Source: Nitrospirota bacterium (GTDB lineage Bacteria; Nitrospirota; Thermodesulfovibrionia; Thermodesulfovibrionales; UBA6898). From it: 63,387 nucleotides of DNA. The stretch is taken from assembly GCA_016215155.1 (NCBI GenBank), contig JACRLQ010000018.1, forward strand, positions 1 through 63,387. The letters run 5' to 3'. This document shows positions 16,448 to 25,326 of this stretch, piece by piece. Both the position numbers and the translations under genes were made by a program. Below the pieces are notes generated by a model. The model worked only from the letters and a program-made list of their open reading frames with translations. It did no database searches and was not told the DNA's origin. Position 1 is the stretch's first letter, and each line of letters begins with the position of its first letter.

Positions 16448-17842
16448 ATGGAAGGGTCCCGTATCGAACATGATGCCCTGGGCGAGGTGCGTCTGCCCGC
16501 CGATGCCCTGTATGGCGCCCAGACGCAGCGTGCGATCGAAAATTTCCGGATAAGCGGACTCCGCTTTCCCCCCGTCTTTATCCGTTCGCTCGGGATGATC
16601 AAGAAGGCTGCCGCCCGGGCCAACAGTGATTTAGGGCTCCTTGACCAGAAGAAGGCCGGGGCGATCGTCGCCGCCTCGGAGGAGGTTTCCTGCGGCAAAT
16701 GGGATGCTCAGTTCCCTGTCGATGTCTTCCAGTCCGGTTCGGGCACTTCCACGAACATGAACGCCAATGAGGTGATCGCAAACAGGGCGATCCAGTTGAC
16801 GGGCGGCAAGCCCGGTTCGAAGGAGATCCATCCCAACGACCACGTAAATATGTGTCAGTCAACCAATGACGTCATCCCGACCGCGATCCATGTCAGCGCC
16901 TATATTTTAACGGCCGAGCTCCTAATCCCTGCCCTCCGTCATCTGCATGAGACATTGACAAGGCGGAAGGATGAGCTGCAGGATATTGTAAAAACCGGAC
17001 GTACTCACCTTATGGATGCGGTGCCGATAAGTTTCGGCCAGGAGATAAGCGGCTGGGCCGGGCAGGTCATGCTGGGCATCAAAAGGATCGGGGATTGTCT
17101 GCCGAGGCTCGCGGAATTGGCCATCGGCGGCACGGCCGTAGGCACCGGAATAAACGCCCACCCGGAGTTTGGGAGAAGGGTTGCCGGGGCACTGGCCGAA
17201 GAAACCGGGCATCCCTTCAGGGAGGCCGGTAACCACTTTGCCGCTCAGGCCGCCGCCGATACCGCCGTTGAGTTAAGCGGACATGCAAAGACCATGGCGC
17301 TTGCGCTGATCAAAATATGCAATGATTTGCGCCTGATGAACAGCGGACCGACCGCCGGTCTTTCGGAGATATCACTTCCTGTCGTACAGCTCGGCTCGAG
17401 CATTATGCCCGGGAAGATCAACCCTGTCATCTGCGAGTCGGTCACGATGGTCTGCGAGCAGGTGACCGGAAACGATGCGGCGATTTCCGCCGGCTGCCAG
17501 CAGGGCAGCTTTGAGGTCAATATAATGATGCCTCTTATCGCCCATAACCTGCTTCAGTCTCTGACTATACTTTCAACCGCGGCGCGCCTTCTTGCCGACA
17601 AGGCAGTTGCGGGGTTTACCGTAAACAAAAGACATATCGCGGAACTCGTCTCGCGGAACCCTGTCCTCGTTACAGCCCTTTCTCCGGTAATCGGGTATGA
17701 CCTTGCGGTCGAGATCGGGATTAAGGCATCAAAGGAGGGCCGCGCCATAAGTGAAGTAGCGGCTGAGATGACCGGTATTTCTCCGGAGGAGCTGAAGCGG
17801 CTTCTCGATCCGGGTTCCATGACAGGCAAGAGGAAAGGGTAG
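16448..17842 (+). CDS. fumC: Class II fumarate hydratase
   Basis: 464 residues, the normal length. The lyase signature GSSIMPGKIN is at 316-325, with the catalytic serine in it. The substrate blocks SGSGTSTNMNANEV (96-109), QSTNDVIPTA (137-146) and TGRTHLMDA with His187 are intact. It interconverts fumarate and malate in the cytosol and fills the step between the SdhCAB complex and malate in the methylmalonyl-CoA pathway encoded downstream. The THLMDA block is the fumarase form; aspartase is therefore less likely. A rare long leader is absent; the ATG is 15 bp after the cytochrome gene. Confidence 0.95.
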   Translation: MEGSRIEHDALGEVRLPADALYGAQTQRAIENFRISGLRFPPVFIRSLGMIKKAAARANSDLGLLDQKKAGAIVAASEEVSCGKWDAQFPVDVFQSGSGTSTNMNANEVIANRAIQLTGGKPGSKEIHPNDHVNMCQSTNDVIPTAIHVSAYILTAELLIPALRHLHETLTRRKDELQDIVKTGRTHLMDAVPISFGQEISGWAGQVMLGIKRIGDCLPRLAELAIGGTAVGTGINAHPEFGRRVAGALAEETGHPFREAGNHFAAQAAADTAVELSGHAKTMALALIKICNDLRLMNSGPTAGLSEISLPVVQLGSSIMPGKINPVICESVTMVCEQVTGNDAAISAGCQQGSFEVNIMMPLIAHNLLQSLTILSTAARLLADKAVAGFTVNKRHIAELVSRNPVLVTALSPVIGYDLAVEIGIKASKEGRAISEVAAEMTGISPEELKRLLDPGSMTGKRKG

Positions 17843-17843
17843 T

Positions 17844-18293
17844 ATGCCGCATTTCGGACTGATGAGCACTGCCGAGAGTTTTAACTCAGGTGAAGGCGCG
17901 CTGCTGAGGGCGAGGCTCCATATCAGGGGCGGAAGACGCAGGCTCAGGCAGGGCAAGATCTCCTCAGGCATAGTGACCCTTTATGACGCGCTCTCCTTCG
18001 CGCTTATGTACTACATATCAATACCCCGGAATGTCTCGAAGCTCATCGTTAAAGAAGATGAGGACATGAAAGACGACCGCACTGTGTTTAACGTTCTGGT
18101 CCGTGCAAATGTCATAAGGAGCGGATTTGATTATGATGCCTTCGATGGCCTTGTTGATGCCGCGACGAATGAAGAAATGCCGGCCTATGATTACAAAGAG
18201 ATGCTCGCGTCCTTTGAGACGCTCATGACGGAACTTGGGGTGATGCCCTTCGATGAGGACGCGCTGCCGCCGGAAGACCCGGCAACACCTTGA
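17844..18293 (+). CDS. Conserved hypothetical protein downstream of fumC
   Basis: 149 residues, beginning two bases after the fumC stop. The start MPHFGLM and the segment RARLHIRGGRRRLRQGKISSGIVTLYDAL look like a conserved domain, with a helical repeat feel (RLH..GGRRR..QGK...GI..LYDAL). The C-terminal third is acidic (ALPPEDP). No function can be assigned. The tight spacing suggests translational coupling to fumarase. Confidence 0.75.
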   Translation: MPHFGLMSTAESFNSGEGALLRARLHIRGGRRRLRQGKISSGIVTLYDALSFALMYYISIPRNVSKLIVKEDEDMKDDRTVFNVLVRANVIRSGFDYDAFDGLVDAATNEEMPAYDYKEMLASFETLMTELGVMPFDEDALPPEDPATP

Positions 18294-18309
18294 AAAAACT
18301 TCAGCTTAA

Positions 18310-18356
18310 TGCAATAATTTGCGTGCAATAAATATCATTATGCGCATTATTTTGCA
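18310..18356. promoter_or_regulatory. Paired TGCA-N6-TGCA operator upstream of the methylmalonyl-CoA operon
   Basis: Two 14-bp palindromic sites, TGCAATAATTTGCG (18310-18323) and CGCATTATTTTGCA (18343-18356), face each other with centres 33 bp apart. A third half-like TGCAATAA lies between (18324-18331). A -10-like TACAAT follows at 18365-18370. The same site type with the same 33-bp spacing is found at 27,047-27,093. The position, overlapping the -35 region, suggests a repressor. Confidence 0.72.
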
Positions 18357-18376
18357 CATTTAGATACAATAGAATC

Positions 18377-18571
18377 ATGCAAGGCGCTGATAGGGAATTT
18401 ATCGCTCTGGTCAATAAATACGGCCTGTTAGGTGCGATAATGATTTCTTCCGGCCTTACTCAGGAATATGGTACGGTTTTTGATATTAATGTGTATCATG
18501 CGCTGCGTCTTTCAGGGCTGACAGTCATGAATGGACCGTTCTCATTGGAGGCACAAAATGGAAATACTTAA
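18377..18571 (+). CDS. Small hypothetical protein leading the methylmalonyl-CoA operon
   Basis: 64 residues (MQGADREFIALVNKYGLLGA...). The ATG lies six bases after a TACAAT -10 box and directly downstream of the paired operators, so it is probably the first, leaderless gene of the operon. Its 3' end overlaps the start of the epimerase gene by 14 bases, which suggests translational coupling. No family is recognised, and it may serve only as a leader frame. Confidence 0.45.
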   Translation: MQGADREFIALVNKYGLLGAIMISSGLTQEYGTVFDINVYHALRLSGLTVMNGPFSLEAQNGNT

Positions 18572-18959
18572 AATTGACCATCTGGGAATAGCCGTTAACA
18601 GCATTGGTGACGGAAAGAATTTTTGGTCCGACATTCTCGGACTGAGGTTCGAAGGCTCTGAAACGGTAGAGACCCAAAAAGTGACCACGGCTTTCTTTCC
18701 GGTCGGTGACAGTGAAGTGGAACTCCTTGAGTCGACCTCTCCCGACGGGCCTGTGGCAAAATTCATTGAAAAAAAAGGCCCCGGGTTTCAGCATGTCGCT
18801 TTTCGGGTAGCGAATATCGACGCTGCCTTAAAAGAGCTTAAAGAAAAAGGTATCCAGCTCATAGACGAGCAGCCCAGAATCGGCGCAGGCGGCGCCAGGA
18901 TTGCCTTCCTGCATCCCAAGGCCACCGGAGGCGTCCTGGTTGAACTCTGTGAGCGTTGA
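18558..18959 (+). CDS. mce: Methylmalonyl-CoA epimerase
   Basis: 133 residues, the family length, from the ATG at 18558 that follows GGAGG (18547-18551). The frame open from 18531 is not used. The VOC fold is shown by KIDHLGIAVNSIGDGKNFW with metal-ligand His at residue 8, SEVELLESTSPDGPVAKFI, and GPGFQHVAFRV, which contributes the second His. The C-terminal FLHPKATGGVLVELCE carries the last Glu ligand. It converts (S)- to (R)-methylmalonyl-CoA, feeding the mutase gene 25 bp downstream. Confidence 0.95.
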   Translation: MEILKIDHLGIAVNSIGDGKNFWSDILGLRFEGSETVETQKVTTAFFPVGDSEVELLESTSPDGPVAKFIEKKGPGFQHVAFRVANIDAALKELKEKGIQLIDEQPRIGAGGARIAFLHPKATGGVLVELCER

Positions 18960-18984
18960 CAGACCCTCTGACAAGGAGTAATAA

Positions 18985-21126
18985 ATGGCACAACATCCAC
19001 AATTACCAAAATGGACGGAAATTGCTGAAAAGCAGATGAAGGGCAGATCCATAGAGACACTATCCTGGATGACCCCGGAAGGTATTAAAGTCAAGGCCCT
19101 TTATACCGCCGAAGATCTGGAGGGCATGGAATCGGTCAACACCCTCCCCGGGATGGCCCCTTATGTCCGGGGCCCTATGGCCACCATGTATACCGGGCGG
19201 CCATGGACCATTCGTCAGTATGCCGGCTTTTCAACCGCCAAAGAATCGAATGCCTTTTACCACAAGGCCCTGGCCGCCGGCCAAAAAGGTCTGTCGGTCG
19301 CCTTCGATCTGGCCACCCACAGGGGTTATGATTCCGACCACCCGCGGGTTGCCGGCGATATCGGCAAGGCGGGTGTCGCCATAGATTCCGTTGAAGATAT
19401 GAAAATTCTCTTTAACGGCATTCCGCTTGACCGGATGTCGGTATCGATGACCATGAATGGCGCGGTCATCCCGATACTCGCGGGGTACATTGTCGCCGCC
19501 GAAGAGCAGGGTGTTGCCCACGACAAACTCGAAGGCACGATACAAAACGACATCCTCAAAGAGTATCTTACCCGAAACACCTACATCTATCCCCCCGCCC
19601 CATCGATGCGTATCGTCTCCGATATCATAGCCTATTGTTCCAGGGAGATGCCCAAATACAATACGATCAGCATCAGCGGCTACCATATGATGGAAGCAGG
19701 CGCCAACAGCGTTCTGCAGACGGCCTTTACCCTGGCGGACGGCGTCGAATATGTAAGAGCGGCATTGAAAAGCGGAATGGATGTCGACACCTTTGCCCCA
19801 AGGCTTTCTTTCTTTTTCGGCATCGGCATGAATTTCTTCATGGATATTGCCATGCTGCGGGCGGCCAGATTCCTCTGGCATCGGTTAATGAGCCGGTTTA
19901 ACCCCAAAGATCCCAAATCCTCCATGCTTCGTACCCACTGCCAGACATCCGGGTGGAGTCTCACCGAGCAGGACCCGTACAACAACATCATTCGCACCAC
20001 TTTAGAGGCCATGACCGCTGCTCTCGGCGGCACCCAGTCCCTGCATACAAATTCCTTTGACGAAGCTATCGGTCTGCCGACTGATTTCTCCGCCCGCATC
20101 GCCCGGAACACCCAGATAATCATCCAGGAAGAATCTCAGATCTGTCGTGTCATTGATCCCCTGGGCGGTTCATACTATCTCGAATCACTGACCAACAGCA
20201 TCATCAATGAAGCTCAAAAGATAATCGATGAGATCGAAGAATTAGGCGGAATGGCCAGGGCCATCGAAAGCGGTATGCCAAAAATGCGTATCGAGGAATC
20301 CGCGGCAAGAAAACAGGCCCGCATCGACCAAGGCCTCGATGTGATAGTCGGTGTCAACAAATACAAGCTTGCAAACGAGAAGATTGATTTCGAGGTACGG
20401 GAAGTGCCGGCCTCAGTTCGTGATGAACAGATTGCACGCATCAGGGAGATCAAGGCCGTACGCAACAAGGCAGCCGTCGAAAAAGCCCTGGCGGATCTGA
20501 CCGGAGCCGCGAAAAACGGAGGCAATCTTTTGGAGGCGGCGCTGCCCGCGGTCAGGGCAAGGGCCACGGTGGGTGAAATTTCCGATGCCATGGAATCGGT
20601 GTTCGGCCGCTTCGTCGCCATGACCCGTTGTATATCCGGCGCCTACTCGTCGGAATACACAGGGGATGACAATGCTATCACGGCTATAAGGAGGCGGACG
20701 GATCTGTTCCTTGAAAAACAGGGCCGGCGCCCGCGCCTCCTGGTCACCAAGATGGGACAGGACGGTCATGATCGCGGCTTCAAGGTCGTTGCCAGCGCCT
20801 ATGCAGACCTCGGCTTCGACGTTGACATCAGCCCGATGTTCCAGACCCCTGAGGAGGCGGCGAAGATGGCTATCGAAAACGACGTCCATGTCATCGGCGT
20901 CTCCAGTCTTGCGGCGGGGCACAAGTCGCTCATCCCTGCCCTGATCGAAGAACTGAATAAAACCGGAGGCGGCGGAATTCTCGTCGTTGCCGGGGGTGTC
21001 ATCCCTCCCGGGGATTATGATTTCCTCTATAAAGCCGGAGTAAAAGCCATTTTTGGGCCGGGCACGCCTATCCCGGACTCTGCCGATAAAACTCTTGCCT
21101 TGCTGGAAGAAAAATATCTTAAATAA
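18985..21126 (+). CDS. mcm: Methylmalonyl-CoA mutase, full-length single chain
   Basis: 713 residues: a TIM-barrel substrate domain (about 1-550) followed by a B12-binding domain. The barrel has [21 protein letters not shown] and SIRGYHM-type [13 protein letters not shown]; the cobalamin motif is GQDGHDRG with lower axial ligand His595, followed by [10 protein letters not shown] and [15 protein letters not shown]. It isomerises (R)-methylmalonyl-CoA to succinyl-CoA with adenosylcobalamin. It is a homodimer-type chain rather than a split mutA/mutB pair. It lies between mce and meaB in one operon. Ribosome binding is by AAGGAG before the ATG. Confidence 0.97.
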   Translation: MAQHPQLPKWTEIAEKQMKGRSIETLSWMTPEGIKVKALYTAEDLEGMESVNTLPGMAPYVRGPMATMYTGRPWTIRQYAGFSTAKESNAFYHKALAAGQKGLSVAFDLATHRGYDSDHPRVAGDIGKAGVAIDSVEDMKILFNGIPLDRMSVSMTMNGAVIPILAGYIVAAEEQGVAHDKLEGTIQNDILKEYLTRNTYIYPPAPSMRIVSDIIAYCSREMPKYNTISISGYHMMEAGANSVLQTAFTLADGVEYVRAALKSGMDVDTFAPRLSFFFGIGMNFFMDIAMLRAARFLWHRLMSRFNPKDPKSSMLRTHCQTSGWSLTEQDPYNNIIRTTLEAMTAALGGTQSLHTNSFDEAIGLPTDFSARIARNTQIIIQEESQICRVIDPLGGSYYLESLTNSIINEAQKIIDEIEELGGMARAIESGMPKMRIEESAARKQARIDQGLDVIVGVNKYKLANEKIDFEVREVPASVRDEQIARIREIKAVRNKAAVEKALADLTGAAKNGGNLLEAALPAVRARATVGEISDAMESVFGRFVAMTRCISGAYSSEYTGDDNAITAIRRRTDLFLEKQGRRPRLLVTKMGQDGHDRGFKVVASAYADLGFDVDISPMFQTPEEAAKMAIENDVHVIGVSSLAAGHKSLIPALIEELNKTGGGGILVVAGGVIPPGDYDFLYKAGVKAIFGPGTPIPDSADKTLALLEEKYLK

Positions 21127-21152
21127 ACTAAACTCAGTATTTCCCATGTTCA

Positions 21153-22142
21153 ATGTTAAATGATCCCCAGCACTATGTGACGGGTGTTCTTGATCGTGAC
21201 CGTCTGACACTTGCCAAGACCATCACCCTTATCGAAAGCACACTTCCGGCGCATCTGGAGCTTGCCCGGACGATAGTCGACAGACTCCTTCCCCATACCG
21301 GCCGGGCCATTCGTATTGGCATAACCGGCGTTCCCGGCGCGGGGAAGAGCACCTATATCGAGAGGTTTGGGACGATGCTCACGGGTCTTGGACACCGGGT
21401 GGCGGTCCTTGCCATCGACCCAAGCAGCAGCCGCAGCGGCGGCAGCATTCTGGGCGACAAAACCCGCATGGAACGACTTGCGGTCGACCCCAACGCCTTT
21501 ATTCGCCCGTCCCCGGCAAGCGGAACTCTAGGGGGTGTCGGCAGAAAAACCCGCGAAACCATGCTCGTCTGCGAAGCCGCCGGCTATGATGTCGTGATAA
21601 TCGAAACGGTCGGAGTCGGTCAATCAGAGACCACCGTTGCCTCCATGGTCGATTTTTTTCTGGTGCTGATGATCGCCGGAGCTGGAGATGAACTCCAGGG
21701 AATAAAAAAAGGCGTGCTTGAAGTGGCCGACGCCATTGTCATCAATAAAGCCGACGGCGACAATCTGCTGCGGGCCGAGACAGCCCGGAAAGAATATCAG
21801 GCGGCTTTGAGCATGCTCAAGCCCGACAGCCCGAATTGGAGTCCCCCGGTCCTTACCTGCAGCGCCGTGGAAGGCACGGGGCTTGATAAAATCTGGGAGA
21901 CCATCCTGGAGCACCGAAACAAATTGACTATAAGCGGAGAAATGGCCGAAAAAAGAAAAACCCAGGACCTCGACTGGATGGCCTTTCTTCTTGATGACGG
22001 ATTACGGCAATGGTTCTACAGCAACCCCCATGTCCGCGAGGCCTTACCGGCATTAAGAAAAAAAGTGGCGGAAAAAAAGATTTCGCCGACCGCCGCCGCC
22101 GACAGCCTTCTAGCCTTTTTGTATAGCCGGGATGGCAAATAA
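21153..22142 (+). CDS. meaB: Methylmalonyl-CoA mutase-associated G-protein chaperone
   Basis: 329 residues of the MeaB/ArgK family of G3E GTPases. The P-loop GVPGAGKST is at about residues 59-67, followed by VLAIDPSSSRSGGSILGDKTRM, VGVGQSETTVA and the specificity motif NKAD. MeaB loads and protects adenosylcobalamin in the mutase. The start is 26 bp after the mutase stop with no strong ribosome-binding site, consistent with coupled translation. It ends the plus-strand operon and meets the minus-strand gamma-carbonic anhydrase tail to tail. Confidence 0.95.
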   Translation: MLNDPQHYVTGVLDRDRLTLAKTITLIESTLPAHLELARTIVDRLLPHTGRAIRIGITGVPGAGKSTYIERFGTMLTGLGHRVAVLAIDPSSSRSGGSILGDKTRMERLAVDPNAFIRPSPASGTLGGVGRKTRETMLVCEAAGYDVVIIETVGVGQSETTVASMVDFFLVLMIAGAGDELQGIKKGVLEVADAIVINKADGDNLLRAETARKEYQAALSMLKPDSPNWSPPVLTCSAVEGTGLDKIWETILEHRNKLTISGEMAEKRKTQDLDWMAFLLDDGLRQWFYSNPHVREALPALRKKVAEKKISPTAAADSLLAFLYSRDGK

Positions 22143-22165
22143 AGCAAAGGTGTTGGGTAAAAAGG

Positions 22166-22675
22166 CTATTTGTACCAGCCGGCGTATTTAGTATAGTTGT
22201 TCGCTATTCTTTCAATTTCACCGGAGATCAGTTCCTGACTGATATCTTTTACCTTTTTCGCCGGCACACCGGCATAAATTGTTCCCGCCTCCACCCGTGT
22301 GCCTTCGGTAACTACGGCGCCGGCAGCTATGATTGAATTGCTCTCAACCACGCAGTCATCCATCACAATCGCCCCCATTCCCACAAGGACATTATCGTAA
22401 ATTGTGCAGCCGTGAACGATGGCGTTGTGTCCAACGGACACGTTATTGCCGATAGTGGTCGGGGATTTCTGATAGGTGCAATGCACCACCGCCCCATCCT
22501 GAATGTTCACTTTGTTGCCCATCCGGATAAAGTGAACATCACCCCGGACCACTGCATTGTACCAGATACTGCACTGGTCCCCCATCACCACGTCGCCGAT
22601 AATGACGGCATTTTCGGCCAGGAAACAATCCCTGCCGAACTTCGGGGTATGTCCATTCAACTCTTTTATTATCAT
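22166..22675 (-). CDS. Gamma-carbonic anhydrase family protein
   Basis: 169 residues from the ATG at 22673-22675; the longer frame to 22783 would run into the neighbouring biotin-domain coding region. Left-handed beta-helix hexapeptide repeats run through the protein (NAVIIGDVVMGDQCSIWYNA, NIQDGAVVHC, NVSVGHNAIVHGCTI). The zinc-ligand histidines appear in VVHC (first), VGHNAIVHGC (second and third). The catalytic acid residues of Cam are not clearly present, so it is closer to the short YrdA/CaiE-like branch and activity is uncertain. It starts about 17 bp downstream of the 5S/1.3S gene and is probably in its operon. Confidence 0.9.
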   Translation of the reverse strand: MIIKELNGHTPKFGRDCFLAENAVIIGDVVMGDQCSIWYNAVVRGDVHFIRMGNKVNIQDGAVVHCTYQKSPTTIGNNVSVGHNAIVHGCTIYDNVLVGMGAIVMDDCVVESNSIIAAGAVVTEGTRVEAGTIYAGVPAKKVKDISQELISGEIERIANNYTKYAGWYK

Positions 22676-22691
22676 AGAACCTAAGCCTGCT

Positions 22692-24659
22692 TCACCCGAT
22701 AACACAGAGCACTGCGCCTTTTGCGACCGTGTCGCCGCTGGCAAACTTGATGCCTTGCACCTTCCCGTCACAGGGGGCGGCAAGGGCGTTTTCCATCTTC
22801 ATGGCTTCAAGGACAACAATGGCATCACCCTGCTTTACGGTATCTCCGTCTTTTACCATATATTTGATGATCATCCCTGGCATCGGCGCAAGGAGGACTG
22901 TTCCTTCTCCGTCGTGCGCAGGCTCCGGGGCGGGTGCGGGAGCCGGCGCCTTCATAGGAGCCGGGGCGACCTGAGGCGGCGCAGCGGCAGGGGCTACCGG
23001 TTGGGGGACCGACACAAGATGCGTGTTGCCCACAGGATCGACCTCGACCGCGAAGTATTCCTCATCGACAAATACATTGAACGTCCTGACTGCCTGCGAT
23101 TTCGGCGGTTTCTCGACCTGTTTCACCTCGACGAGTTTGCCGGCGAGGGCCTTTTTCACGAGTTCATCTCTTTTCTTGACGTCCTCGAGGGTGATCGGCT
23201 TTACACTGGCCGGGGCCTCCGTCTTGCCATACTTCCACTCGAGAAATTTCCTGCCGGTGACCGGAAACAGGGCGTAAAGGATGAGGTCCTCCATATCCGC
23301 GGCCAGATCACCGATCTCGGCTTTCGCCTTGGCCAGTTCCGGCTCGAGCACTTCCGCCGGACGACCGGTGATCGGCTTTTCTCCGCGGGGGTAGCCTTTC
23401 AGGGCCTTTGCCTGCAATTCAGGATTAATAGGCACGGCGGTCTTGCCGTACAATCCGTAGCAGAGGTCCTTCACCTGCCCGGTGATCATCCTGTAACGTT
23501 CGCCGGGCGTGTCATGAAGGACATTGTTGACGGTCTGCACACCGACTATCTGGCTGGTCGGGGTAACAAGGGGGATCTGGCCGAGGTCTTTGCGCACCCG
23601 CGGCAGTTCCTTGTACACCTCATCAAGTTTATCCAGGGCATCCATTTCCCGCAATTGATTGACCAGGTTCGACAACATCCCGCCCGGGGTCTGATGCAGC
23701 AGGACATTGATATCGATTATCGAGACCTTCGAGTCATCGAGGAGGTGTTTATATTTCGGCATCACCTCTTTTTCCAATATGTCATTGATTTCGGCCAATT
23801 TTTTAATATCAAAGCCGGTATCGCGATTCGTTCCCAAAAGGGCCATGACCAAAGGCTCCAAAGCGGCATGGGAAGTCCGGTAAGCATAGGGTGTCATGCA
23901 GGTATCGATAATGTCCACTCCTGCTTCAATGGCCTTGAGGTGCGTCATTGGCGACATGCCTGAGGTAAAATGGCTGTGCAGATGAATGGGCGCCTTGACC
24001 TTTTCTTTCAGGGCCTTAATGAGAGGGTAGGCATCATAGGGGGCCAGCAGCCCGGCCATATCCTTGATACAGATGGAATCCGCCCCCATCGACTCAAGGG
24101 CTTTTGCCCTGTCAGTATAATATTCAAGGTTGTAGACTTCTCCGCCTAAGCGCGGCTCGGTGAGGGTGTAACAGATGCAGCCCTGAAAATGTTTGCCGCT
24201 CTTTTTTATCTGTTTGACCACCGTCTCGAAATTGCGATAATCGTTTAAGGCATCGAAGGTCCTGAAAATATCCATGCCGTTTTCGGCCGAGCGCTCAACA
24301 AAGGCAAGGGCCAGATCGTCGGCGTAATTTCGATAACCGACCAGGTTCTGCGCCCGCAGCAGCATCGAAAAAGGGGTTTTTTTAATATAGCGCTTCAGGG
24401 TGCGCAAGCGTTCCCAGGGATCTTCGTTCAGGAACCGGTGCATGGTATCGAAGGTGGCCCCTCCCCAGGTCTCAATCGCCCAGAACCCGACCTCATCCAT
24501 CAGTTCAGCCACAGGAATCATGTCCTCCGTGCGCCCGCGCGTGGCGAAAAGGGACTGATGGCCATCGCGCAGGGACAGATCCATAATCCTGACAGGATTC
24601 TTCGCCTTTGGCCGGTCCGCGGAATAGTTCAACGGGGTCATCTTCACTTGATCGCTCAT
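22692..24659 (-). CDS. Carboxyltransferase 5S-type subunit fused to biotin carrier domain (pyruvate/oxaloacetate side)
   Basis: 655 residues from the ATG at 24657-24659, which has an AGAGGAG ribosome-binding site; the frame is open to 24692. The N-terminal HMGL-like barrel has RIMDLSLRDGHQSLFATR (metal Asp) and IHLHSHFTSGMS (metal His pair), the PYC/OadA/5S family. A conserved C-terminal region follows, then a Pro/Ala linker (residues about 555-585) and a biotinyl domain with EAMKMEN, whose Lys is biotinylated. It exchanges a carboxyl group between biotin and pyruvate/oxaloacetate. There is no biotin carboxylase or OadB pump gene nearby, so a role with the 12S-like gene at 25,327 as methylmalonyl-CoA:pyruvate transcarboxylase is favoured over pyruvate carboxylase. 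Confidence 0.9.
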   Translation of the reverse strand: MSDQVKMTPLNYSADRPKAKNPVRIMDLSLRDGHQSLFATRGRTEDMIPVAELMDEVGFWAIETWGGATFDTMHRFLNEDPWERLRTLKRYIKKTPFSMLLRAQNLVGYRNYADDLALAFVERSAENGMDIFRTFDALNDYRNFETVVKQIKKSGKHFQGCICYTLTEPRLGGEVYNLEYYTDRAKALESMGADSICIKDMAGLLAPYDAYPLIKALKEKVKAPIHLHSHFTSGMSPMTHLKAIEAGVDIIDTCMTPYAYRTSHAALEPLVMALLGTNRDTGFDIKKLAEINDILEKEVMPKYKHLLDDSKVSIIDINVLLHQTPGGMLSNLVNQLREMDALDKLDEVYKELPRVRKDLGQIPLVTPTSQIVGVQTVNNVLHDTPGERYRMITGQVKDLCYGLYGKTAVPINPELQAKALKGYPRGEKPITGRPAEVLEPELAKAKAEIGDLAADMEDLILYALFPVTGRKFLEWKYGKTEAPASVKPITLEDVKKRDELVKKALAGKLVEVKQVEKPPKSQAVRTFNVFVDEEYFAVEVDPVGNTHLVSVPQPVAPAAAPPQVAPAPMKAPAPAPAPEPAHDGEGTVLLAPMPGMIIKYMVKDGDTVKQGDAIVVLEAMKMENALAAPCDGKVQGIKFASGDTVAKGAVLCVIG

Positions 24660-24701
24660 TGTATGTGTCTCCTCTTTCCTCATCGTTAACAAATGGTGCT
24701 G

Positions 24702-24920
24702 TTAAAAGCGCGTAAACGTCCTCAGCTGGATTAATTTCCGCATGGCCATCATCTCCTGCCGCCCACTCTGCCCCCACTGGCTGAACTCGAAGCTCTGAGG
24801 TCTCTTAAGGGATGCCTGCTGCTCCTGCGCAGCCATAGCTTCCTCCTGTTGCAGATAGAGATTCACGGCAGCCAGGGCCGCGGCCATCTTCTTTCTTTGA
24901 ACTGCCATCACATCACCCAT
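24702..24920 (-). CDS. Small helical protein of the carboxyltransferase operon
   Basis: 72 residues (68 if it starts at the second Met, 24908). It is rich in Ala, Gln and Glu, predicted almost fully helical (MAVQRKKMAAALAAVNLYLQ), and ends in the conserved-looking WGQSGRQEMMAMRKLIQLR. There is no membrane segment, so it is not a gamma/delta subunit of the decarboxylase pumps. Its place directly upstream of the 5S/biotin gene suggests an assembly or accessory subunit of that enzyme. The function is unknown. Confidence 0.72.
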   Translation of the reverse strand: MGDVMAVQRKKMAAALAAVNLYLQQEEAMAAQEQQASLKRPQSFEFSQWGQSGRQEMMAMRKLIQLRTFTRF

Positions 24921-25005
24921 ATTTAGTATTTACTACGGGGCCCCGGACAGGACACAACGCCCCTGTGCGGGATGTACGTCACGAACACAGCCTTTAAGTC
25001 CATCA

Positions 25006-25290
25006 TCAGGAGCTGTACATGGCGTATTCCGTTTCTTCGCCAAGAAGTTTGTCTATCTCCGCCTGAACTTCGATGCGTTTCGGATTGTTTACCCATCTGT
25101 TCCAGTCTTCCAGGGAACGCCAGGTGCCGATCACCATGCACTCATCTTTTTTGTCTATTCTATGGTAAGTTTCTCCTGAGATATAGCCGGGTTGGCTAAG
25201 CGCGAGTGCCCGCAGTTTTGTAAGGAGGAGTGTCAGTTCAGCGACATTGGTATCCTGTACCTTTCGTTTAATAAAAATCTTTACCGTCAT
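25006..25290 (-). CDS. Antibiotic-biosynthesis-monooxygenase (ABM) domain protein
   Basis: 94 residues with the dimeric alpha/beta ABM fold: VKIFIKRKVQDTNVAELTLLL, SQPGYISGETYHRI and VIGTWRSLEDWNRWVNNPKR are the family blocks. These small proteins include haem-degrading and quinone-forming oxygenases, but most are uncharacterised. The haem-degrading Asn and His cannot be assigned with confidence. It lies between the 12S-like gene and the small helical protein in the same direction and is probably co-transcribed. Confidence 0.85.
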   Translation of the reverse strand: MTVKIFIKRKVQDTNVAELTLLLTKLRALALSQPGYISGETYHRIDKKDECMVIGTWRSLEDWNRWVNNPKRIEVQAEIDKLLGEETEYAMYSS

Positions 25291-25326
25291 GTGGACTCCT
25301 TATGATTCTGAGAATGTGTGCATCTG

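Noticed and set aside
18960-18984. Cobalamin riboswitch in front of the mutase
   Set aside because: The gap between mce and mcm is only 25 bp, and no B12-box-like sequence is seen upstream of the operon either.
22676-22783. Longer N-terminus of the gamma-carbonic anhydrase
   Set aside because: It overlaps the 3' end of the biotin-domain gene and lacks similarity; the ATG at 22675 gives the normal length.
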